A DNA stretch of 64,000 nucleotides from the NCBI RefSeq assembly GCF_008638305.1, contig NZ_VTPZ01000006.1, positions 142,972-206,971 on the forward strand. The letters are read 5' to 3'. A program made the position numbers and the translations under genes. Shown here in pieces: positions 7,753 through 16,943 of the stretch (position 1 is the first letter of the stretch; every line of letters begins with the position of its first letter). Below the pieces are notes generated by a model, which was not told the DNA's origin, did not search any database, and was given only the letters and a program-made list of their open reading frames with translations. This DNA is from Pseudomonas profundi (lineage in GTDB: Bacteria; Pseudomonadota; Gammaproteobacteria; Pseudomonadales; Pseudomonadaceae).

Positions 7753-9390
7753 ATGCAAAAAGATATCAGCGGCTGGACTGTTCGCCTGGATCCGCAAACG
7801 ATTGATCGGTACGCCAGAAGTGGTGAGTGGGTAGGCAAGACCATAGCCGACATGGCCAGGGACATAGTGGCCGAGGACCCTACGCGCATCACCCATGTAT
7901 TTGAAGGACAACCCTGCGAGATAAGCGGGCTGCTGGATGACGCTTTCCTCCTGGCGGGTGCGCTGGAACGTCGGGGGTTGGTTCAGGGCGATGCCATCAG
8001 CTTCCAGCTGCCCAACTGGCGCGAAGCGGCGGTAGTGGATCTCGCTGCCAGTCTGCTGGGCTTGGTGATCGTTCCTGTGGTATCGATCTATCGCAACGCC
8101 GAAGTCGCCTTCATGCTGGCCGATGCAGGGGTGAAGGCTGCGTTCTTTCCATCGGTGTATCGCGGGTTCGATTACGCCGAAATGATGCAGGGCCTCAGTG
8201 CCGAGCTGCCTGCTTTGCGGGTGCTCTGTCAGGTGCGAGGCGAGCATTCTGTAACGGATGATTATGAAAGCCTGCTGGCCGAAGGGGGGGCAGCGACTGA
8301 TCTGCCAAAAGTGGACGCCAACTCAGTGAAACTGGTGCTCTATACCTCGGGCACCACCGGCAAGCCCAAGGCCGTGCTGCATTCGCATAATTCCGGTCCG
8401 ATCCGGCTCAAGCGTGGCTTCGAGCATTGGGCCGGCGGGGATAGTGGCATTCTGCTGATGGCATCGCCAGTGACCCATGTCACCGGGTTGAGCGGTCTGG
8501 AGTTGCCGTTCTACCTGCCTGCCCGGACTGTTTTCATGGACCGTTGGAACGCGGAGGAGGCGCTCGAAATCATCGACCGCGAACAGGTCACTGTGAGCCT
8601 GGGCGCGACGCCATTCCTGCACGAGCTGTTGGCCCAGGCAGAAAAGCACGGACGTCGCTTACCTTCGCTGCGCGCCTTCGCCTGCGGCGGAGCCGAGGTG
8701 CCTCCAGCACTGATCTACAAGGCTGGCGAAGTACTTGACCAGTGCCGTGCATTCAGGGTTTTCGGTTCCAGCGAAGTCCCCTTGGTCACCCTGGGTTTCG
8801 TTGGCGAGGATCAGCTTGAACTGGCGGCGACGACGGATGGCGAGATCATGGACTACGACGTCAAGGTAGTCGACGACGACGGCCGCTCGCTGGCTGAAGG
8901 CAGCGAGGGCGAGTTGATGATTCGAGGCCCGGCGATGTTTTTGGGTTACGCAGATGCGCAACAGACAGCCGCCAGCTTTGATGCAGAGGGCTACTTCGCC
9001 ACCGGCGATCTCGGCAAGGTGGTACACGGCAATGCAATTGTCATCACCGGACGTAAAAAGGATCTGATCAATCGGGGTGGCGAAAAAATCAGTGCCAAGG
9101 AGGTGGAAGATATTCTGCACCAGGTACCGCAAATAGATGAGGCTGCGGTGGTTTCCATGCCGCATGCGCGTCTGGGTGAAACCCTGTGTGCCTATGTCAT
9201 CCTGCGCGAGGGCGCGCAGCTAACCTTGAACGATATGGTTCAGAACGTGCTGAGCGCCGGGGTCGCCCGACAAAAGATTCCCGAGCGACTGATAGTAGTG
9301 GACGATTTTCCCCGAACAGCTTCAGGGAAAATCAGAAAAGACCAGCTGCGCGCGGATATCCGCCAGCGCCTGGAAAACAATGCCGCTTGA
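7753..9390 (+). CDS. AMP-forming acyl-CoA synthetase (CoA ligase)
   Basis: A 545-residue adenylate-forming enzyme that activates a carboxylic acid to its CoA ester. The P-loop-like motif LYTSGTTGKPKA lies near residue 197, the A5-like FGSSEVP near residue 337, the YFATGDLG motif near residue 415 and the A8/A10 region with GRKKDLINRGGEK and PRTASGKIRKDQL at the C-terminus (Lys of A10 present). The ATG at 7753 is chosen over a GTG at 7744 because GGAG lies directly upstream. Overlap with the dehydrogenases is nil but the gap is only 20 bases. It probably starts the pathway that the ACADs continue. Confidence 0.9.
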   Translation: MQKDISGWTVRLDPQTIDRYARSGEWVGKTIADMARDIVAEDPTRITHVFEGQPCEISGLLDDAFLLAGALERRGLVQGDAISFQLPNWREAAVVDLAASLLGLVIVPVVSIYRNAEVAFMLADAGVKAAFFPSVYRGFDYAEMMQGLSAELPALRVLCQVRGEHSVTDDYESLLAEGGAATDLPKVDANSVKLVLYTSGTTGKPKAVLHSHNSGPIRLKRGFEHWAGGDSGILLMASPVTHVTGLSGLELPFYLPARTVFMDRWNAEEALEIIDREQVTVSLGATPFLHELLAQAEKHGRRLPSLRAFACGGAEVPPALIYKAGEVLDQCRAFRVFGSSEVPLVTLGFVGEDQLELAATTDGEIMDYDVKVVDDDGRSLAEGSEGELMIRGPAMFLGYADAQQTAASFDAEGYFATGDLGKVVHGNAIVITGRKKDLINRGGEKISAKEVEDILHQVPQIDEAAVVSMPHARLGETLCAYVILREGAQLTLNDMVQNVLSAGVARQKIPERLIVVDDFPRTASGKIRKDQLRADIRQRLENNAA

Positions 9391-9412
9391 TAAAAACAAA
9401 TAGGAACTGTCC

Positions 9413-10378
9413 ATGGATACTGCCTCCCTTAATGTCCGTATTGCCCGAAAAACCATGGAAGCACTGGATATCACGTCCCTGGAGCTAGCGCCTACTGATG
9501 GCAGCAAGCTGCCCGGCTTCAGTGCTGGTTCACATATTGATGTAGAGATACGCCCAGGCCTCGTCCGCCAATACTCTCTTTGTAACGATTCCGCAGAGGA
9601 CCATCGATACGTGATCGGCGTGCTCCGTGATCCTGCTTCACGAGGTGGTTCTATCGCCGTGCATGATGAGCTACAAGAGGGGCAGGTCATCCGAATCAGC
9701 CTACCGCGCAATCATTTTCCGCTGGCGCACAATGCTCACAAGTCATTACTGCTCGCTGGTGGCATTGGCGTCACCCCGATCCTCTGTATGGCCGAGCGAC
9801 TGGCGAAAATCGATGCTGATTTCAGCATGCATTATTCCTCACGCAGTGAAGAGCGCATGGCTTTTCTGGATCGCATCCGCGAGTCCACATTCGCGCGCAG
9901 AGTGCACTTTCACTACGACGATGGTCCGGCAGACCAGAAGCTCGATCTGCCTGCGGTACTTCAGGCGGCAGGTGATGATTGCCATCTCTATGTATGTGGT
10001 CCGAGCGGCTATATCGACTTTGTCACCTCGACTGCCCGGTCGCAGGGCTGGCCCGAAGAGCGCATTCATTTCGAGTTCTTCAGTGCCAAGCCAGTAGATA
10101 CCAGCGATGACGAGACCTTTGAAGTGCAGGTTGCCAGCAGTGGCCAGGTTTATCAGGTCGGCGAAGATGAAACGATCGTCTCTGTCCTGGCCGAGGCAGG
10201 GGTCGAGATAATGACCTCCTGTGAGCAAGGCATCTGCGGCGCCTGCATTACCCGGGTACTGGAAGGCACACCGGACCATAGGGATCAGGTGCTCAGCGAC
10301 TCGGAACGTGACGACGAAGGCTGGTTTACCCCGTGCTGCTCGAGATCCGTCAGCAAGCGGCTGATACTTGACCTCTAA
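9413..10378 (+). CDS. Rieske oxygenase reductase, FMN/NAD plus C-terminal [2Fe-2S]
   Basis: A 321-residue electron-transfer protein of the phthalate dioxygenase reductase family. The flavin motif RQYSLCND is near residue 43, the NAD motifs GGIGVTPIL and YVCGPSG are near residues 118 and 193, and a plant-type ferredoxin domain is at the C-terminus with CEQGICGAC plus a distal Cys. It would carry electrons from NADH to the Rieske oxygenase at 3988; no separate ferredoxin gene is needed or seen. The oxygenase and reductase genes are about 4 kb apart but in one operon. Its end overlaps the start of the exporter gene. Confidence 0.9.
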   Translation: MDTASLNVRIARKTMEALDITSLELAPTDGSKLPGFSAGSHIDVEIRPGLVRQYSLCNDSAEDHRYVIGVLRDPASRGGSIAVHDELQEGQVIRISLPRNHFPLAHNAHKSLLLAGGIGVTPILCMAERLAKIDADFSMHYSSRSEERMAFLDRIRESTFARRVHFHYDDGPADQKLDLPAVLQAAGDDCHLYVCGPSGYIDFVTSTARSQGWPEERIHFEFFSAKPVDTSDDETFEVQVASSGQVYQVGEDETIVSVLAEAGVEIMTSCEQGICGACITRVLEGTPDHRDQVLSDSERDDEGWFTPCCSRSVSKRLILDL

Positions 10379-11270
10379 GCCGGCGGTGCATCTGTCGGTT
10401 GCATACGGTGTGGTAGTTCTTATCTGGGCTACCACACCGCTGGCCATTCAATGGGGCGCTGTGGATAGCGGTTTCAGCCTGGCTGCCATGTTGCGCATGG
10501 TGCTCGCGCTGGGCTGCGCATTGCTTGTGCTGGCGCTTTGGCGGATACCTCTGGCGCTACATCGACGTGCGATAAGCAGTTATGCGTGTGCGGGGCTTGG
10601 GCTTTTCATGGCCATGTTCTGCGTTTATTGGGCGTCGACCCGGATCGAATCAGGACTGATGTCGGTCATCTTCGGCACCTCGCCGCTGGTGACCAGCCTG
10701 CTGGCCGCGTGGTGGCTGCAAGAGCGGGCTTTTACGCCCCTCAGGTTGGCCGGAATGCTGCTGGGTTTGGCCGGGCTGGCGTTGATCTTTCTCGATGGCA
10801 CGCTGGTCATGCAGCCGGGCTTTGCGGCCGGGGTAATGGCGTTGCTGTTAGGCGTGTTATGTAACTCCGCGTCACTGGTCGGGCTCAAGGTCATCAACGA
10901 TGACAGCCACCCTCTGGCGACAACGACTGGCGCGCTGCTGGTGGCGGCTCCGCTGTTCGCCCTGGCCTGGTGGCTGGATGGCGCGCTCTGGCCTGACTCC
11001 TTCAGCCTGCGTAGCAGCTTGTCGATCGTCTATCTGGGGGTACTCGGCTCGGTGCTCGGTTTCGCGCTGTATTACTTCATCGTGCGGAATATGGAGTCGG
11101 CCAGTGTCGCGCTGATTCTCGTGATCACTCCAGTATTGGCACTGGTGGTGGGCAGGGTATTCAATGCCGAAGAGCTGCCGCCTGAAGTGTGGTGGGGAGC
11201 CATATTGATTGGCCTGGGGCTGTTGTTGCATCAACGGCAAGCCGCCTCTGTGGAGACGGCCACCGGTTGA
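10368..11270 (+). CDS. EamA/DMT-family membrane transporter
   Basis: A 300-residue protein with about ten hydrophobic segments in two repeats, as in the drug/metabolite transporter superfamily (EamA). The frame opens with TTG at 10368, inside the end of the reductase gene; an in-frame GTG at 10386 is the other possible start. Being last in the operon and overlapping its neighbour, it may export or import the pathway substrate or a toxic intermediate. Family members are mostly exporters. It converges on the minus-strand operon, with only 18 bases between the stop codons and no obvious terminator. Confidence 0.85.
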   Translation: MTSKPAVHLSVAYGVVVLIWATTPLAIQWGAVDSGFSLAAMLRMVLALGCALLVLALWRIPLALHRRAISSYACAGLGLFMAMFCVYWASTRIESGLMSVIFGTSPLVTSLLAAWWLQERAFTPLRLAGMLLGLAGLALIFLDGTLVMQPGFAAGVMALLLGVLCNSASLVGLKVINDDSHPLATTTGALLVAAPLFALAWWLDGALWPDSFSLRSSLSIVYLGVLGSVLGFALYYFIVRNMESASVALILVITPVLALVVGRVFNAEELPPEVWWGAILIGLGLLLHQRQAASVETATG

Positions 11271-11288
11271 GATCCAGGCGGAGCAGAA

Positions 11289-12050
11289 TCAGCTGCGCTT
11301 GGTCAGGAACCCCTGCACTGCATTGTCAAAGTCCGGATGCGCTATACATTGGCTGAAGGCCTGCTTTTCCGCTGCCAGCTGGCTGATTAGATCCTGTTCC
11401 AGGCCGCTGCGCAGCAAGCGTTTGATGTTGCCTGCGGCCAGTGCGGGCAACCTGCACAAGCGCTGGGCCAATTCCTCAGTCCGGTCTTCCAGGTGGTCAG
11501 CCGGTACCAGCTGGTTGACCAGGTCCAGCGCCAGCGCTTCTTCCGCTTTGATGGTCTCTCCCAACAGTGCAACAGACATGGCGCGGCGCAGGCCGAGCTG
11601 TCTCGGAAGCGTCCAGGTGATGCCCAGATCGCCACTGACGCCTAGTGCCGTATAGGCAAAGCTGAAGCGGGTAGTGTCCGCGGCAATCAACAGATCACAT
11701 GCCAACGCCAGGCTCATGCCGGCGCCAGCGATGGGGCCCTGTACGCTGCCGAGCACGATCTTGTCGCACCGGCTGAGCAGGTCGATGGCCTGATTCATCG
11801 GTTCGATCAAGCTATCGGGGATGCTGTCGGGATCCGCCGCGAATTGGGCGATGTCACCGCCGGCCATGAATGAGCGTCCTTCGCCGCTCAGCACAATGAC
11901 TCGAATGTCGGGATCTGCCACGGCCTGTTCGACAGACTGCTGAAAAACGCCGGCCATGGCGCTGTCTATCGCATTGAGCGAAGCAGGTCGGTTGAAGCGC
12001 AGATGCAGCAGGGCACCGTTGCGTTCAGTCTTCAAAGGCGAGCTGGGCAT
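11289..12050 (-). CDS. Enoyl-CoA hydratase/isomerase (crotonase family)
   Basis: A 253-residue crotonase-fold protein. The oxyanion-hole region is visible as GRSFMAGGDIAQF and GPIAGAGMSLALACDLLIAA. In the catalytic loop the sequence reads SGDLGITWTLPR, so an Asp stands where PaaG-type isomerases keep one acidic residue, and the first hydratase Glu is not evident; isomerase activity is therefore possible. The ATG at 12050 has GAGAG upstream and is favoured over 12071. Last gene of the minus-strand operon, about 30 bases after the hydroxyacyl-CoA dehydrogenase. Confidence 0.87.
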   Translation of the reverse strand: MPSSPLKTERNGALLHLRFNRPASLNAIDSAMAGVFQQSVEQAVADPDIRVIVLSGEGRSFMAGGDIAQFAADPDSIPDSLIEPMNQAIDLLSRCDKIVLGSVQGPIAGAGMSLALACDLLIAADTTRFSFAYTALGVSGDLGITWTLPRQLGLRRAMSVALLGETIKAEEALALDLVNQLVPADHLEDRTEELAQRLCRLPALAAGNIKRLLRSGLEQDLISQLAAEKQAFSQCIAHPDFDNAVQGFLTKRS

Positions 12051-12081
12051 AATGGATTCTCTCTGGGTCATGTCCGCACCT

Positions 12082-12936
12082 TCACGCCGGATACCGGTAG
12101 AAGCCGCGACCGCTCTTGCGACCCAGATAACCTGCCTCGACCATCTCCCGCAAAAGCGGAGCGGGGCGGTATTTGCTGTCGTTGAAGCTGGCGTAGAGCA
12201 CGTCCATCACCGCCAGCAGCGTATCCAGGCCGATCAGATCCGCCAGTGCCAGCGGCCCGATGGGATGGCTGCAGCCCAGGCGCATGCCCATGTCGATATC
12301 CTCGGCGCTGGCGATGCCTTCCTGCAGGACGAAGACTGCTTCGTTGATCATCGGTACAAGGATGCGGTTGACCGCAAAGCCTGCGTGGTTGCGCACGCTG
12401 ATGGCGGTCTTGTGAACGGTCTCGGCAAAGGCGCGAGCGGCTTCATGAGTCCTGTCATCTGTCTGCAGGCCCCGGATCAGCTCGACCAGCGCCATGACTG
12501 GCACGGGATTGAAGAAGTGCATACCAATGAAGCGTTGTGGGCGGCTGCTCGCTGCGGCCAGTCGGGTGATGGAGATGGATGAGGTATTGCTGGCAACGAT
12601 CGCTTCGGCAGACACAATCTCATCCACCTGACGGATCAGCGACAGCTTCACCTGCTCGGACTCGGAGGCCGCTTCTATCACCAGATCCGCGCCCGCCAGG
12701 GCCTGCAAATTGGTAGCGGTGTGAATGTTGTCCAGCGTCTGCTGTTTGTCGCTGTCGGTGATGCTTTCCTTTCGGATCAGCTTGTCGAGACTGGCGTCGA
12801 TAGTTGACATGGCTCTGTCAAGCGCGGCGTCCGCGATGTCTACCAGGACAACTTTCAGACCTGCGCTGGCGCAAATCTGAGCGATGCCATTTCCCATCGT
12901 GCCGGCGCCGATAACGCCTACTGTATTGATCTGCAT
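12082..12936 (-). CDS. 3-hydroxyacyl-CoA dehydrogenase (3-hydroxybutyryl-CoA type)
   Basis: A 284-residue NAD-dependent enzyme oxidising a 3-hydroxyacyl-CoA to the 3-ketoacyl-CoA. The Rossmann motif VGVIGAGTMGNG starts at residue 6. The catalytic His is in IGMHFFNPVPVMALVEL (about residue 140) and the following Glu of the His-Glu pair is present. The ATG at 12936 has a GAGAG ribosome site 9 bases upstream; a longer reading frame would lead into the thiolase gene. It sits between thiolase and enoyl-CoA hydratase, so it supplies the third step of beta-oxidation for the operon. Confidence 0.92.
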   Translation of the reverse strand: MQINTVGVIGAGTMGNGIAQICASAGLKVVLVDIADAALDRAMSTIDASLDKLIRKESITDSDKQQTLDNIHTATNLQALAGADLVIEAASESEQVKLSLIRQVDEIVSAEAIVASNTSSISITRLAAASSRPQRFIGMHFFNPVPVMALVELIRGLQTDDRTHEAARAFAETVHKTAISVRNHAGFAVNRILVPMINEAVFVLQEGIASAEDIDMGMRLGCSHPIGPLALADLIGLDTLLAVMDVLYASFNDSKYRPAPLLREMVEAGYLGRKSGRGFYRYPA

Positions 12937-12962
12937 GGATGTTTGCTCTCGCATGGCTGGCT

Positions 12963-14150
12963 TCACACTCGTTCGAAAATCGCGGCAATACCCTGACCAC
13001 CACCAATACACATGGTCACCAGCGCGTAGCGGCCCCCGGTGCGGTGCAATTCGTAAATCGCCTTGGTGCTGATGATGGCGCCGGTGGCACCGACTGGATG
13101 GCCAAGGGATATGCCTGAGCCGTTCGGGTTAACGATCTCCGGATTGAACCCCAGCTCCTGAATGACCGCGCAGGCCTGGGCGGCGAACGCTTCGTTGGCT
13201 TCGATCACATCGATTTCCGCCAGGCTGATGCCGGTGCGCTTTAACACCAGGCGGGTAGCGGGAATGGGACCTATGCCCATGTAATCCGGTTCGACGCCGG
13301 CATGCGCATAGCCCACCAGACGCGCCATCGGCACCAGGTTGTGTTGTTTCACTGCCTGCTCTTCAGCCAGAACCAGGGCGGAGGCGCCGTCATTAAGGCC
13401 TGATGCGTTGCCTGGCGTAACGGTGCCATTCTCTTTGATGAATACAGGTTTCATGGCTCCAAGCTGCTCTTGGCTGGCTTCCGCGCGAATATGTTCATCG
13501 GTGTCGAATTGAATCACGCCCTTGCGGGTCTTGATCTCCACCGGGACGATCTGGTCCTTGAAGTAGCCCTTGGCGGTGGCCCGCGCAGCGCGACGTTGGC
13601 TTTCCAGCGCCAGCTCATCCTGCGCTTCGCGGCTGATGTTATAACGCTTGGCAACGTTCTCGGCGGTGACACCCATATGGATGCGCTGCCAGGGGTCGTG
13701 CAGGATGCCGTTCATATAGTCGACGGCCTGGCTGTCGCCGAGACGGGCACCCCAGCGCATACCGGGCAGTATAAAGGGGCCGCGGCTCATGCTTTCCGCA
13801 CCGCCACCGATCGCAATTTCGGCGTCGCCCAGCAGAATGGACTGGGCAGCCGAAATGATTGCCTGCAGGCCGGAACCGCAGAGTCGGTTGACGTTGAACG
13901 CCGGGGTTTCCTTGGGAATGCCGGAGTCCATTGCCGCCACGCGGCTCAGATAAGCATCGCGTGGCTCAGTGGGAATCACATTGCCCATGACCACGTGGTC
14001 GATGGCGTCGGGACTGACACCCGAGCGTTGCAGTGCTGCGTTGACGGCGACGGTGGCAATGCTGCTCAGCGGTTGGTCTTTCAGGGAACCGCCGAAGGTG
14101 CCTATGGCGGTGCGGGCTGCGCCCACGACGTAGATCTGACGTTGTGCCAT
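12963..14150 (-). CDS. Acetyl-CoA acetyltransferase (thiolase II family)
   Basis: A 395-residue thiolase with the full active site: nucleophilic Cys in NRLCGSGLQA (about residue 90), His in GHPVGATG (about residue 350) and the second Cys in MCIGGGQG near the end. It cleaves or forms 3-ketoacyl-CoA. Unlike the SCPx-type protein at 2799, nothing is missing. It follows the ACAD10/11-type dehydrogenase by about 136 bases, the widest gap in the operon, where an internal promoter could lie. Confidence 0.93.
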   Translation of the reverse strand: MAQRQIYVVGAARTAIGTFGGSLKDQPLSSIATVAVNAALQRSGVSPDAIDHVVMGNVIPTEPRDAYLSRVAAMDSGIPKETPAFNVNRLCGSGLQAIISAAQSILLGDAEIAIGGGAESMSRGPFILPGMRWGARLGDSQAVDYMNGILHDPWQRIHMGVTAENVAKRYNISREAQDELALESQRRAARATAKGYFKDQIVPVEIKTRKGVIQFDTDEHIRAEASQEQLGAMKPVFIKENGTVTPGNASGLNDGASALVLAEEQAVKQHNLVPMARLVGYAHAGVEPDYMGIGPIPATRLVLKRTGISLAEIDVIEANEAFAAQACAVIQELGFNPEIVNPNGSGISLGHPVGATGAIISTKAIYELHRTGGRYALVTMCIGGGQGIAAIFERV

Positions 14151-14286
14151 GGATATATCTCTTTGAATGCCCGCCGAGGCAGGCTTTTACTTGTAAAAAA
14201 GGGTCAGCTGAAATGAAGGAGATCCAGTGACCCAAGGCTAGAACGCGGCGCAATCAGGTGCGCGCCGCGTCACGGCGCAGCTCGTT

Positions 14287-15453
14287 TTAACGCAGTTCTC
14301 CTGCCATGATTTTCTTGGCTATGCTCATGCGATGGACCTCGCTGGGACCATCGTAGATGCGGAAGGGGCGTACGTCCCGGAAAATACGTTCTACAATCTG
14401 TTCGCCCGTGACGCCCTGGCCGCCGAGGATCTGTACGCAACGATCCACCACCCGCCATATGGCTTCCGAGCTGAGCACCTTGGCCATGCTTGATTCGATA
14501 TTGCCGCGCTCGCCCTGATCCAGCACCCAGGCGCAATGCCAGATGGCCAGGCGGGTACTGTGCAGATCCATTTCGTTGTCTGCCAGCATGAATCCGATGC
14601 CCTGATGCTCACCGAGGGGCTTGCCGAAAGACTGGCGGGTGCGTGCGTAGTCGCAGGCGATATCGTGCGCGCGCCGGGCTGCTCCGAGCCAGCGCATACA
14701 GTGGGTAAGACGGGCTGGCGCCAGGCGAACCTGGGCATAGCGAAAGCCTTTGCCGATCTCGCCGAGCACGTCGCTGGCCGGGATCCGCAGGTTTTCCAGC
14801 TCAATGACCCCATGTCCGCCGGTGAAGCAGCTATCCAGTGAATCCATCATGCGTTCGAGCTTGAAACCCGGGCGGTCGGTATCGGTCAGGAACATGGTGG
14901 CTCTGCCATCCTCCATCTTCGCCATGATGATGGCGAAGCTGGCACCGCTCGCACCGGTGATAAACCATTTTCTTCCATTGATGACATAGTCATCGCCGTC
15001 CTTGACGGCGGTGGTATTCATCATCGAAGGGTCGGAGCCGGCGCCTGGATCAGGTTCGGTCATGGCGAAACAGGATCTGATTCGCCCATCAATCAATGGC
15101 TTGAGCCAGCGATCCTTCTGCGCATCGTTTGCGACGACCTCCATCATGTGGATGTTGCCCTCGTCCGGGGCATGGATATTCAGCGCGATCGGACCCAAGG
15201 GTGAATAGCCGGCCTCTTCAAACACAATGGCCTTGGCACGGTGGCTGAGTCCTAGCCCACCCAGTTCCGTTGATGCGTGGGGTGTAAGCAGACCGGCGTG
15301 ACGTGCACGCTCGACCAGCTCGTTGCGTAGCTCTTCGCTGGGGCCATGGGCAGTCTGCCGCGCGTCCCGCTCCAGCGGAACAACCTGCTCGGCTATGAAC
15401 TCGCGGGTGCGCTGACGCAATTCGAGATGATCTTGGTCAAGGCTGAAATCCAT
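14287..15453 (-). CDS. ACAD10/11-type acyl-CoA dehydrogenase (LvaC-like)
   Basis: A 388-residue acyl-CoA dehydrogenase fold. The flavin region reads FAMTEPDPGAGSDPSMM and the C-terminal block reads FRIYDGPSEVHRMSIAKKI. An Asp stands where most ACADs have Glu or Gly; this DGPxEVH pattern is what I recall for the ACAD10/11 group. In the levulinate pathway LvaC of this group acts on a 4-phosphorylated acyl-CoA, removing phosphate and giving a rearranged 3-hydroxyacyl-CoA. The upstream kinase and small protein make that role likely here. The substrate chain is unknown. Confidence 0.88.
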   Translation of the reverse strand: MDFSLDQDHLELRQRTREFIAEQVVPLERDARQTAHGPSEELRNELVERARHAGLLTPHASTELGGLGLSHRAKAIVFEEAGYSPLGPIALNIHAPDEGNIHMMEVVANDAQKDRWLKPLIDGRIRSCFAMTEPDPGAGSDPSMMNTTAVKDGDDYVINGRKWFITGASGASFAIIMAKMEDGRATMFLTDTDRPGFKLERMMDSLDSCFTGGHGVIELENLRIPASDVLGEIGKGFRYAQVRLAPARLTHCMRWLGAARRAHDIACDYARTRQSFGKPLGEHQGIGFMLADNEMDLHSTRLAIWHCAWVLDQGERGNIESSMAKVLSSEAIWRVVDRCVQILGGQGVTGEQIVERIFRDVRPFRIYDGPSEVHRMSIAKKIMAGELR

Positions 15454-15479
15454 ACTGTTTCTCCGGTATCGCGGGCGCG

Positions 15480-15836
15480 TCAGTTGCGCACGGCTTTGGG
15501 GTTGCTGATGGCCAGCTTGCTGTGAGTGATCTGTAGTAGCAGTTCAGCGAGCTGGCTCTGTTGGTCGAATTCGCCTTGCCGGATGCGCTTGCCGAGCTGG
15601 ACGCGAAGTTCTTGTTCGGACTGCTGAGGTTGTGTTGTACCCAGCAGAGCCTGAAGGTTCGCCCGCTCCTGTGCAGCGCTGGATTCACCCAGCTGCTGCT
15701 CGCGTGCGGCGATGATCATGGCATTGGCGATCATTCTGGCTTCGTAATGCAGTTCTTTGGGCAACGCCGGCAACAACTGAGTAAATAGTGTCTGTCTGGC
15801 CGTTTGCAGCAAGGCGTCGGCATGGGGACGGCTCAT
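15480..15836 (-). CDS. Small DUF6285-type protein, probable kinase partner (LvaB-like)
   Basis: A 118-residue, mostly helical, soluble protein without catalytic motifs. It resembles the DUF6285 family, usually found beside APH-type kinases and ACADs. In Pseudomonas putida the similarly small LvaB is required with the kinase LvaA. Here the start codon overlaps the kinase stop by four bases (ATGA), suggesting a stoichiometric complex. The family name is from memory of its sequence pattern (Arg-rich N-terminus, HYEARMIANAM), so it is less certain than the gene itself. Confidence 0.75.
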   Translation of the reverse strand: MSRPHADALLQTARQTLFTQLLPALPKELHYEARMIANAMIIAAREQQLGESSAAQERANLQALLGTTQPQQSEQELRVQLGKRIRQGEFDQQSQLAELLLQITHSKLAISNPKAVRN

Positions 15837-16894
15837 AGGGGGACTCCGGTGAGTAACAGTATTTCCTGTTCCAACTCAGGCAACATGCGTCCGGTCAGGC
15901 CCAGCTCCAGCGAATCCTCACCGCCACTCAGATAGCGCTCGGCCTGTTGCAAGGCGATGATAGCCCAGCGAAGGTGCGCCATGACTTGCCAATAGGTCAG
16001 AGTCGGTCGGTCGATCTGCAGGTCGGAGACGCTGTTGTAGCCGGACAGAAAATCATCCAGCGCACCGACCCCGCCCGCTTCTCGGTCCGGTCCGGCAAAA
16101 CGCCAGCAGCGTGCGGTGAGCCAGCCGATATCTTCCCTGGGATCCCCCCAGCCAGCGAACTCCCAATCCAGAATTCCGCTCAGCTGCCCATCCGCCACCA
16201 TGTAATTGCCGGTGCGGTAGTCGCGGTGTATCAGACAGGGCACCATGGGTTGAGGGCGGTTCAGCTCACACCAGCGCAACCCCCATTCCAATACCGGAAA
16301 TCCATCGTTGAGGGTATCCAGGTAGTTGCGGTAGGTACTAATACAGGCTTGAGCATGATCCGCAGCCGGTTCCGGCAGAAAACCCAACTGCGGGTGCGGC
16401 GGGGCGATGCGGTGCAAGTTGGCGAGACTGACGCCCAACTCATGACACAGGGCTGCGCGTTGCGGATCGAGCGATGTATCGCGGGTCAACTGCGGACCGG
16501 AGGCCGTTCCGTCCAATGCCTGCATGATGAAGAACTCACGCCCCGCAACATCGGGATCCGAGCACAGCAGCAGCGGCTCGGGGACCTTGGCGCCCGCGTC
16601 GAATGCACAGCGCAGCACGGCAAACTCCTGCGCCCGCGTCATGCTTGCTGCAACTCCGGAAGGGGCATCGGTACGCAACACCCAGCGGTTGTCGCCATCC
16701 ATAGTGCCGCCTTGCTGATGTACCTGCAGCAACCAGTTCTCTTGTATTGCACCCCCGGACAGGCGAGTCGCTTTGCTGATATGGGTACCCTGCGCCCCAG
16801 TTTGAGTGTTCAGGTAGTCCGCGATCAGCGGCAACGCCTGGCTGATCGTTGGCAGTGTCGCCTCGGTCGGGTATGAAAGGGTGGCTACGTTCAT
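15833..16894 (-). CDS. APH-fold phosphotransferase, probable 4-hydroxyacyl-CoA kinase (LvaA-like)
   Basis: A 353-residue aminoglycoside-phosphotransferase-fold protein. The catalytic loop is LIHRDYRTGNYMV (about residue 215) and the metal-binding Asp is in GILDWEFAGWGDPREDIGWL. This is the group in which mammalian ACAD10/11 kinase domains and bacterial LvaA fall. Inference: it phosphorylates the 4-hydroxyl of a 4-hydroxyacyl-CoA so the neighbouring dehydrogenase can isomerise it. The ATG at 16894 has an AAAGAG site; the frame extends to 16975 but that would run into the VOC gene. An antibiotic-resistance role is unlikely in this context. Confidence 0.87.
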   Translation of the reverse strand: MNVATLSYPTEATLPTISQALPLIADYLNTQTGAQGTHISKATRLSGGAIQENWLLQVHQQGGTMDGDNRWVLRTDAPSGVAASMTRAQEFAVLRCAFDAGAKVPEPLLLCSDPDVAGREFFIMQALDGTASGPQLTRDTSLDPQRAALCHELGVSLANLHRIAPPHPQLGFLPEPAADHAQACISTYRNYLDTLNDGFPVLEWGLRWCELNRPQPMVPCLIHRDYRTGNYMVADGQLSGILDWEFAGWGDPREDIGWLTARCWRFAGPDREAGGVGALDDFLSGYNSVSDLQIDRPTLTYWQVMAHLRWAIIALQQAERYLSGGEDSLELGLTGRMLPELEQEILLLTGVPL

Positions 16895-16943
16895 GGGCAT
16901 CTCTTTTGTTCGACTGATCAGGTTCGCTTCGATGGGCGGGATA

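Noticed and set aside
15833..16894. Aminoglycoside resistance gene
   Set aside because: The APH fold is shared by acyl-CoA-linked kinases; the neighbouring ACAD and DUF6285-type genes make a resistance role unlikely.
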